DNA from: Chitinophagaceae bacterium
Lineage (GTDB): Bacteria > Bacteroidota > Bacteroidia > Chitinophagales > Chitinophagaceae
Direction of reading: 5' to 3'
DNA length: 64,000 nt
Assembly: GCA_016720775.1 (NCBI GenBank)
Contig: JADKJX010000007.1
Span: 62,001-126,000 of the forward strand
Each line of letters starts with the position of its first letter. Positions within the stretch are counted from its first letter, which is position 1. A program made the translations under genes and the position numbers. The notes under the pieces are model-generated. The model was given only the letters and a program-made list of their open reading frames with translations. It was not told the origin of the DNA and searched no databases. This document shows positions 16,785-23,626 of this stretch, piece by piece.

Positions 16785-17984
16785 TATGAATTTCAGCAGA
16801 TCAATAATAAATAAAATAGTATTTACAGTGCTGGCATTGTTTGCGGCTACGTGGGTAACTGCACAAACCACTACACCTGCCACTGGTCAGCCGGTAACGA
16901 CATCAGGCTATAATCAACTGGCCATCCTGTTAGTGGTTATGATCGTGGTGCTTGCTTTTGTGATTTGGGGAATGGGGCAGGTGCTTACAGCATTTGGCAG
17001 GCAGCTGCTCGAAAAAAATAAAAACACTTCTAAAACGCTTCCTGTAGTAATGCTGTTGGGCCTATCGCTTTTGTCGCAGGTATCAGCTGCGCAGGATGCA
17101 GCAACGACCGTTGTTAAAGAAGTTCCGAATTACGGTGGCCTGTCTGAATCTACTTATTATATCTTCCTTACGGTATTGGGAATGGAAGTGTTCGTGATCC
17201 TGTTCCTTGCTTTTTCAATACGCAGGATGTACACAGAATTGCTTCCGGAAAAAATAAAAACAGCCAGGGAAAAACAAAACTGGCAGCCTCGTGGTCGGGG
17301 CTGGATAAAAAAATATTCACCCGGGCAGTACCGGTTGAACGGGAAGCCGATGTAATGCTTGATCACAACTATGACGGAATAAGGGAACTGGATAATGCAT
17401 TGCCGCCCTGGTGGAAGTATGGATTTTATTTTACCATCGTTGTTGCATTTATTTACCTCTTAAACTTTCATGTGATGGGTTTGGGTAAGAATCCTACCGA
17501 AGAATATAATGCCGAGATGGAATCAGCGAGGATCCAGAAGGAACGTTTTGAAGCAAGTAATAAAGATAAGATCGATGAGAATAAAGTGCCGATGGCTGAT
17601 GCGGCAGGTATTAAAGCGGGACAGGCAATGTTTGAAGCCAATTGTGCTGCCTGCCATTTAAAAGACGGTGGTGGTAACGTTGGCCCGAACTTAACGGATG
17701 ACTATTGGCTGCATAAGGGTTCACTGAATGATATTTTCCATACCATTAAAGCCGGTTATCCCGATAAAGGAATGCAGTCATGGAGCGGTAAGTTCTCTCC
17801 AAAAGAGATCAGCTACCTCGCCAGTTTTGTAAAGTCATTGCATGGTACAAAGCCGGCTGCGCCAAAACCGCAGCAGGGAGAGTTTTGGGTGGAAAATCTT
17901 GCTGGAGATTCCGCGGCGCTTGCAAAACCAAAGCCCGATTCAGGTGTGGTTGCAAAGCCGGATTCGGTTGGCATAAAAAAATAA
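16777..17984 (+). CDS. ccoP: CcoP, cbb3 oxidase cytochrome c subunit, interrupted by one-base frameshift
   Basis: CcoP passes electrons from periplasmic cytochromes to CcoNO. The first part (16777 to about 17305) has an exported hydrophobic N-terminus, a second helix and the segment STYYIFLTVLGMEVF. The second part, in another frame, runs to 17984 with a helix, one heme motif CAACH and GPNLTDDYW. The linker in the second frame reads back to FTRAVPVEREADVMLDHNYDG, a conserved CcoP stretch that begins before the ATG at 17355, so these are not two genes. One base restored near 17303-17308 joins about 402 residues. A TAATG at 17353 only looks like a coupled start. Confidence 0.88.
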
Positions 17985-17987
17985 ATA

Positions 17988-19469
17988 ATGACAGAAACTA
18001 CCGACATACTGAAACAGGAAGCTTTCAGGGACTCCGTTGCTACCATTAGTAGCGAAGGAACCCGGAATTTTATTAACCCTAAAAAGCCAAAGGGAAGGTT
18101 ATATAATTTACGTACCTGGTTCAGTGTTTTTTACCTGGTGGTTTTTTTTACTCTGCCTTTCATTAAAGTGAACGGCCAGCCATTGTTCATGTTCAATGTG
18201 CTGGAACGTAAGTTTATCTTTTTCGGCATGATCTTCTGGCCGCAGGATTTTTTCATTTTTGCAATCGGGCTACTTACATTCATCCTGTTTGTAATTCTGT
18301 TCACGGTTGTATTTGGCCGTATCTTCTGCGGATGGGCTTGTCCACAGACCATCTTTATGGAAATGGTATTCCGTAAAATTGAATACTGGATCGATGGCGA
18401 CTCCACCAGGCAAAAGCAACTAAGGGCCATGCCCTGGAATGGCGAGAAGATAAGAAAACGGGTTACAAAATTCATCGCATTCTTTGCGATCTCCTTTCTC
18501 ATTGCAAACTTTTTCCTGGCTTACCTCATCAGTATGGACGAACTGATAGGTTATATCGAAAACCCGGGCGCTCATGCAGGCACGCTTATTTCTTTGTTGA
18601 TCTTCACATCGGTTTTCTTTTTTGTTTACTGGTGGTTCAGGGAGCAGGTATGTATCGTGGTTTGTCCTTACGGAAGACTGCAGGGTGTTTTGCTTGATAA
18701 AAATTCCATCGTGGTTGCCTATGATCACAAGCGGGGAGAGCCAAGAGGTAAACTCAAAAAAAGTGAAGACCATGATTGCAAGTGTGTGGATTGCAAAGAA
18801 GACGGCGCCTGCAAAAGCATCAACTCAAAATTTGAAGCGTTAACAAAGCAGGGCGATTGTATCGATTGTTTTGCCTGCGTACGGGTTTGTCCAACCGGTA
18901 TCGACATACGCAACGGAACCCAGCTTGAATGTGTGAACTGCACCGCCTGTATTGATGCCTGCGATGCCATCATGGAGAGCATTCACAAACCAAAAGGATT
19001 GGTACGGTATGCATCGGAGAACAGCATCACCAAGGGAGTAAAGCTGAAGATCAATGCCCGTATAAAAGCATACAGTGCTGTGCTGATGCTGCTGATATCG
19101 CTGCTGGTATTTTTAATAGTGAGCCGCACCGACCTGGACGTACGGCTGATGCGTACCGCCGGCATGACATACAATACCATGCCCGACGGCCGCATTACCA
19201 ACCTGTACAACCTGAAGCTTGCCAATAAAACGCATAAAGACATTGATTTTACTTTAAAGCTTGAGAATGTACCCGGGGAGATCGAGCTGGTGGGAAGCGG
19301 AAAACTTACGGTGAAGAAAGAAGATTATACCAACCTGCAGTTCTTTGTAAAGCTCAGCAGGAATAATATTACCGGCTGGAAAACGATCCTGCAGCTTGGC
19401 TTATATGAGAACAATAAAAAAATAAAAAACATTACGGCCAAATTCATTGGTCCCGAAGTATATAAATAA
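17988..19469 (+). CDS. ccoG: CcoG/RdxA, cbb3 assembly ferredoxin and copper reductase
   Basis: 493 residues. Several membrane helices (about 45-65, 85-110, 160-185, 200-220), a WACPQTIF segment, a cysteine-rich ferredoxin core (CKCVDC, CIDCFACVRVCP, CVNCTACIDACD) binding two 4Fe-4S clusters, a last helix near 360 and an Ig-like C-terminal domain. CcoG reduces Cu(II) to Cu(I) for delivery to the oxidase. It starts three bases after ccoP in the usual ccoNOQP-GHIS order, with ccoI and ccoS moved to the front. Confidence 0.93.
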   Translation: MTETTDILKQEAFRDSVATISSEGTRNFINPKKPKGRLYNLRTWFSVFYLVVFFTLPFIKVNGQPLFMFNVLERKFIFFGMIFWPQDFFIFAIGLLTFILFVILFTVVFGRIFCGWACPQTIFMEMVFRKIEYWIDGDSTRQKQLRAMPWNGEKIRKRVTKFIAFFAISFLIANFFLAYLISMDELIGYIENPGAHAGTLISLLIFTSVFFFVYWWFREQVCIVVCPYGRLQGVLLDKNSIVVAYDHKRGEPRGKLKKSEDHDCKCVDCKEDGACKSINSKFEALTKQGDCIDCFACVRVCPTGIDIRNGTQLECVNCTACIDACDAIMESIHKPKGLVRYASENSITKGVKLKINARIKAYSAVLMLLISLLVFLIVSRTDLDVRLMRTAGMTYNTMPDGRITNLYNLKLANKTHKDIDFTLKLENVPGEIELVGSGKLTVKKEDYTNLQFFVKLSRNNITGWKTILQLGLYENNKKIKNITAKFIGPEVYK

Positions 19470-19480
19470 AAACATCAACT

Positions 19481-19912
19481 ATGAACTGGGGATATAAAAT
19501 ACTTTTTGTGTACACGGCTTTTGTGGCGGGTATATTATTCATGGTGTTTAAATCGTCGTCTCAGAAATTTGACCTGGTTACCACTGATTATTATGCCAAA
19601 GAACTGAAGTACCAGGATAAGATCAATGAGATGAACCGGGTATCGGCCTTATCTGCCCCGGTTACCTGTGAAACCAGGGGCGATTCGCTGATCATTGAAT
19701 TTCCGAAAGATTTTGCAGGCCATAAGTTGACCGGTGAAGCGGTTCTGTATCGTCCTTCCGACGAAAATAAAGACATCAAAAATAGCTTCGCCATTCAGGA
19801 TGAACAATTGGTAATATCTCTTTCATCTGCTAAAAAAGGATTGTACGAACTGCACCTGAGCTGGGAGGATGGGGGCGTTGCCTATTATTTTGAGAAGAAA
19901 ATATTTATCTAA
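19481..19912 (+). CDS. ccoH: FixH/CcoH family cbb3 assembly protein
   Basis: 143 residues: one N-terminal helix (about 5-24), the segment FDLVTTDYYAKELKYQDKI characteristic of FixH, then a small periplasmic beta domain. CcoH helps early assembly of the oxidase. It lies 11 bases after ccoG. The match is to the conserved first third; the rest of the family is variable. Confidence 0.88.
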   Translation: MNWGYKILFVYTAFVAGILFMVFKSSSQKFDLVTTDYYAKELKYQDKINEMNRVSALSAPVTCETRGDSLIIEFPKDFAGHKLTGEAVLYRPSDENKDIKNSFAIQDEQLVISLSSAKKGLYELHLSWEDGGVAYYFEKKIFI

Positions 19913-19926
19913 AACCATTAAAAAAA

Positions 19927-20640
19927 ATGATACAGTTGATGCTTGCGGCACTAATGATGGGAGCACTTGGCAGTTTCCATTGCGTGGGTATGTGCGGTCC
20001 GCTGGCTTTATCATTGCCGTTGAGTAATAACAGTACCTGGGCAAAATTCTCAGGCGCTTTGCTCTATAATGCCGGCCGTATAGCAACCTATTCTGTTTTT
20101 GGTTTATTGTTCGGCTTCATTGGAAAAACGTTTGCCTTGTTCGGATTCCAGCAATGGCTGTCGGTTATACTCGGTGCAGGTATCATCGTCTTCGTAATAC
20201 TGCCTAAAAGAGTATCAGCTTTGCAAAAACGTAATGCCGGCCTGTGGTTTTATGAAAAAGTACGTTCATCACTGGGCGTACTTTTCCTGCAAAGAAACCA
20301 GGCTTCTTTGTTTCTTATCGGGTTGCTGAATGGCTTGTTGCCATGCGGACTGGTTTATATGGCTGCTGCAGGGGCCGTGGCTGCGGGGGATGTTACAGAC
20401 AGTGTTTTGTTCATGGCATTTTTCGGACTGGGTACCCTACCGGTTATGTGGAGTGTGGCATTCTTTGGTAATTATGTAAGCCTTGGTATCCGGCAAAAGA
20501 TACGCAGGGCTTATCCCTATATGATGATGTTGATGGCCTGCCTGCTTATTTTAAGGGGAATGGGTTTGGGTATTCCTTATGTGAGTCCGAAAATGAATGC
20601 AGAAAAAGCGCATGCAATTGAGTGCTATGCCAAACCCTGA
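19927..20640 (+). CDS. SafE/DsbD-like membrane protein of the cbb3 cluster
   Basis: 237 residues, about six helices, with a conserved first motif GSFHCVGMCGPLALSLP (residues about 13-29) and LPCGLVYMAAAGA near residue 138. These paired cysteine motifs mark the sulfite exporter TauE/SafE-like branch of the DsbD transmembrane fold often found next to cco genes, where it is thought to aid copper or thiol handling in oxidase assembly. The transport name is a family label; no substrate is shown. It ends the cco operon; its TGA stop is the first half of the next operator. Confidence 0.82.
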   Translation: MIQLMLAALMMGALGSFHCVGMCGPLALSLPLSNNSTWAKFSGALLYNAGRIATYSVFGLLFGFIGKTFALFGFQQWLSVILGAGIIVFVILPKRVSALQKRNAGLWFYEKVRSSLGVLFLQRNQASLFLIGLLNGLLPCGLVYMAAAGAVAAGDVTDSVLFMAFFGLGTLPVMWSVAFFGNYVSLGIRQKIRRAYPYMMMLMACLLILRGMGLGIPYVSPKMNAEKAHAIECYAKP

Positions 20641-20702
20641 TTAATCTCAGGAAACGGGGTGATGATTATCCTATATCCCCGTTTGTTTTAAAAATAGATT
20701 TG
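20638..20702 (+). promoter_or_regulatory. Promoter with tandem operators before the unknown gene at 20742
   Basis: TGATTAATCTCA at 20638-20649 is a perfect TGA-N6-TCA site; TGATGATTATCC at 20660-20671 has one mismatch. TAGATTTG at 20695-20702 is a perfect -7 box, its centre 55 and 33 bp from the two sites. The proximal site lies in the loop of the cco terminator. Confidence 0.6.
20652..20690 (+). terminator. Intrinsic terminator of the cco operon
   Basis: An 8-bp stem AAACGGGG (20652-20659) pairs with CCCCGTTT (20677-20684), followed by a GTTTTA tail. The 17-base loop contains the proximal operator half-site pair of the downstream promoter. Confidence 0.7.
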
Positions 20703-20741
20703 TAGCAACCATAGTTGTACAAAAGAAGGGGATACGTATAA

Positions 20742-21131
20742 ATGAAAAATATGGCAACTGTTGAAATACTGAAACCGGGGCAATTTATTCATGAGAATAA
20801 AACCTGGCTGCGCCTGCTGGAATTCTTCAAACAGGAAAATACGATATTGAAAAACCGCCTGGCCGAAGTCCTTGATCATAAAACAGACAATGAGTTCCTT
20901 GCCCTGGCTGAGCATTTTCAGAATATGTTCATAATAAAAGATGAATTCATTGATGAGTTACGCCATGATGTAAATCTGCAGGTACAGGCATTAACCACCA
21001 AGGAAAAGGGAATGCCCGATCAGAAAATAATAAAGCGGCAGGAAAAACTCCGCAATGAAATGGAGTATATGGAAACTGATTTTTCAAAACTGAAAAATGA
21101 ATTCAACAGGTATCTCTCTACAAACCTGTAA
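20742..21131 (+). CDS. Unknown coiled-coil protein under Crp/Fnr-type control
   Basis: 129 residues, no signal peptide or membrane segment. The protein is nearly all helical, rich in Glu, Lys and Leu, with heptad-like stretches (about 20-75 and 85-125), so a coiled-coil or helical-bundle adaptor is likely. I do not recognise a family. It has a dedicated promoter with one perfect and one near-perfect operator, and sits convergent with the receiver-Crp gene three bases away. It is therefore probably part of the low-oxygen response. The function is unknown. Confidence 0.7.
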   Translation: MKNMATVEILKPGQFIHENKTWLRLLEFFKQENTILKNRLAEVLDHKTDNEFLALAEHFQNMFIIKDEFIDELRHDVNLQVQALTTKEKGMPDQKIIKRQEKLRNEMEYMETDFSKLKNEFNRYLSTNL

Positions 21132-21133
21132 TC

Positions 21134-22192
21134 CTAGTTCAGCATGGCTGCCAGTTTTTTCTGGTTGGTGATGATGATATTGCCTTCCGAGATCTCAATC
21201 AGTTTTTCGCTTTTAAAATCGCTGAGTGTGCGGATGAGTGACTCGGTGGCGGTGCCGGCAATATTGGCCAGGTCTTCCCGGGAGATGTGCATGGAGAATT
21301 TATCCTGGTTTTCTTTATGGTACTTGGCCTCCAGGGTAAGCAGGGCATCGGCTACTCTTTTTCGTAAGGAATTATAGGCAAGCCCGAGTAACTGGTTTTC
21401 TTTCTCAGAAATATTTTTTGCCAGCAACTTGATGAACTTGTGCGTTACTTCTTTGTTGCTAAGCAACAGGCTTTCAAATTCTTCCTTCGGCACAATGGCA
21501 ATATCGCAATCTTCAATCGCCTCGGCAGTCTCTTTATAAACAGTTTCTTCCAGCAGGGCAGTATATCCAAAAAAATCACCTTCATTGAAAAGGCCAACCG
21601 TTAATTCTTTGCCGGCATCATTGGTCTTGAATGTTTTTACTTTTCCTTTCTGTATAAAATAAAGCCGGTTGGGGTGGTTGCCTTCAGAGTAAATGATCTG
21701 TTTCTTTTTATAGTGATTGATATGCCGGTCTGCAGCCAGTTCTTTCAGTGCCGTATCGCCCCTGAAATCTTTCAGCATTTGCTGCATGCCATCCACATCG
21801 CTGTTGTAGTTTTTTGCGAATAGTTCTGTTTTTCTTATCCGGCTCTCTACGGCATTCAGCAGTTCTATATCGCTGAAGGGTTTTGTAATGTAATCATCGG
21901 CTCCCATTTCCATTCCCTTTCGGAAATCACCCCGTTCGGCCTTGGCAGTTAAAAAAATGAAAGGAATACCGGTAAGGTCGGGGTTCCTGTTCAACAGGTG
22001 TAATACACCGTAGCCATCCAGTACCGGCATCATGATATCGCAGATGATGAGATCCGGCTTTTGTTCCAGCGCCATTTCAACGCCCACTTTCCCGTTTTCG
22101 GCAGTGCGTACTTTATAACCGGCCAGTTCAAGTATCTCAGCCGTGTTTTCTCTTATCTCATTATTGTCTTCTATCAGCAGTAAATGTTTCAT
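21134..22192 (-). CDS. Response regulator receiver fused to Crp/Fnr DNA-binding module
   Basis: 352 residues: a CheY-type receiver (1-120; acidic pocket IEDN, phospho-Asp in ICDIMMP about residue 52, Lys in TKPFS), a cyclic-nucleotide-binding-like barrel (about 145-260) and a Crp-type winged HTH (about 280-350). The recognition helix contains T-E-S-L-I-R, with the Glu and Arg that read TGA. This joins two-component input to Crp output. The kinase gene ends 19 bases upstream, so the pair forms one operon. It is the second regulator in the window that could bind TGA-N6-TCA. Confidence 0.9.
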   Translation of the reverse strand: MKHLLLIEDNNEIRENTAEILELAGYKVRTAENGKVGVEMALEQKPDLIICDIMMPVLDGYGVLHLLNRNPDLTGIPFIFLTAKAERGDFRKGMEMGADDYITKPFSDIELLNAVESRIRKTELFAKNYNSDVDGMQQMLKDFRGDTALKELAADRHINHYKKKQIIYSEGNHPNRLYFIQKGKVKTFKTNDAGKELTVGLFNEGDFFGYTALLEETVYKETAEAIEDCDIAIVPKEEFESLLLSNKEVTHKFIKLLAKNISEKENQLLGLAYNSLRKRVADALLTLEAKYHKENQDKFSMHISREDLANIAGTATESLIRTLSDFKSEKLIEISEGNIIITNQKKLAAMLN

Positions 22193-22211
22193 ATATCAAT
22201 AAGCAGATAAG

Positions 22212-23402
22212 TTAAGCATTTTCTTTTTTAAATGTAATAATAAATCTGGTGCCTTTTTCCAATTCACTGAAGAATTCTATTTTCCCGTCCATGATCTCAA
22301 TATACCGGCCTACTATGTGCAAACCCAGGCCGGTGCCCTGGATATTGGTGACATTGGCGCCCCGGAAAAAGCGTTCAAACAGGTGTTCCTGGTCTTCCTT
22401 GGATATGCCGAGCCCATTGTCCTGAACGGTAAGTATGACCTCATCGGCCGTGACAACGCTTGTTACTTTAATAATACCGTTCTCGGAAGAGAACTTAATA
22501 GCATTGGACAAAAGATTGGTGATGACATTCCGCAGCAGGGAGGGGTCCATGAAAACCATTTCATTGCCTTCGTGTTCATATGCGATCTCCTGGTCTTTTT
22601 TGGCAATCCCTTCCAGTTCGGTGCATAGGGCCGCGATAAGTTCACGGATATTAAAATTGATGTTATTGGCAATGATCTTTCCGTCTTCGATCTTGCCGAT
22701 GGAAAGAAATTCATTCAGCAAACCGGTCAGGTTGTTTACAGATGATTTGATTCGGAGTATGTGTTTGTCCCTTTTTTCCTGTTCTTCGGTTTCGGTGTAT
22801 TTGGCCACCAGGGAGGCAGAGGATAGAATGGTGCTGAGTGGGGTACGAAATTCATGCGAAGCCATGGAAACAAAGCGGCTTTTCAGGTCGCTCAGTTCTT
22901 TTTCCTTGCTCAGCGCTTTGGTAAGTTCATCTTTCGATACTTCCAGTTCGGCAAGGGTTTCTTTCAACTGCTTGGTACGTAATTCCACTTTCCCTTCCAG
23001 TTCATCATTTAACTCTTCGATCTTTTTGTTTGTTTCAGCCAATTGCTCTCTTTGCTGCACAACAGCATTTTCGTATTCTTTTCTTTTACTGATGTCGCTT
23101 ACAAAAGCGATGGTGTAACTTTCTCCATCCATTGTGTAACTGCTCAGGCTTATCTCTACGGGGAATTCAGTTCCGTCTTTTTTAATTGCAAAAAGGTCTT
23201 TGCCCACCCCCATGGGCCTCGGTTCCGGGTGCTTGTTATATTTATCCCGGTATTTTGTGTGATGCGAATGATAGCGGTTGGGGATGAGTTGTTCAATCTT
23301 TTTTCCAACCAGTTCGCCTGGGTCAGTATAACCAAACTGGGCTAGCAGAAAATTGTTTGCTAAAAGGACCTCTCCACCCTTGGCTACAACCAATATACCC
23401 AT
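22212..23402 (-). CDS. PAS-domain sensor histidine kinase
   Basis: At least 396 residues: a PAS domain (1-115), a coiled coil (about 120-175), HisKA with SHEFRTPL, and HATPase with NGLGIS and GTGLGLHIV. No membrane segment, so a soluble sensor. The PAS domain clearly starts before the first ATG: in-frame codons back to about 23480 read EHLQQEKEKFEALFQYAS, but the only upstream ATG (23484) is out of frame, so the start is uncertain or an indel lies there. The PAS segment YHSHHTKYRDKY has a His where FixL binds heme, but the same pattern occurs in non-heme PAS domains. It likely phosphorylates the receiver-Crp protein next to it. Confidence 0.88.
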   Translation of the reverse strand: MGILVVAKGGEVLLANNFLLAQFGYTDPGELVGKKIEQLIPNRYHSHHTKYRDKYNKHPEPRPMGVGKDLFAIKKDGTEFPVEISLSSYTMDGESYTIAFVSDISKRKEYENAVVQQREQLAETNKKIEELNDELEGKVELRTKQLKETLAELEVSKDELTKALSKEKELSDLKSRFVSMASHEFRTPLSTILSSASLVAKYTETEEQEKRDKHILRIKSSVNNLTGLLNEFLSIGKIEDGKIIANNINFNIRELIAALCTELEGIAKKDQEIAYEHEGNEMVFMDPSLLRNVITNLLSNAIKFSSENGIIKVTSVVTADEVILTVQDNGLGISKEDQEHLFERFFRGANVTNIQGTGLGLHIVGRYIEIMDGKIEFFSELEKGTRFIITFKKENA

Positions 23403-23626
23403 GGAGGCATATTGAAACAGGGCTTCAAATTTTTCCTTTTCCTGCTGCAGGTGTTCGGTTGATAAAGCGGGAAGATGCCGGCATTTTTATTGTATTGCCC
23501 TAAAATTACGATAAACAGCATATATGCCGGAAGATATTCGGTTATTTAGTTTTTTATTCAAATAAAACAGTATGCAAACTTTCAATTGCATTAATTTTAA
23601 TGGAAAGATTCAACAGGTAAAAACAG

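Noticed and set aside
17355..17984. A separate cytochrome c gene starting at 17355 with a TAATG overlap
   Set aside because: The frame reads back past that ATG into the conserved CcoP linker, so it is the second half of a frameshifted ccoP.
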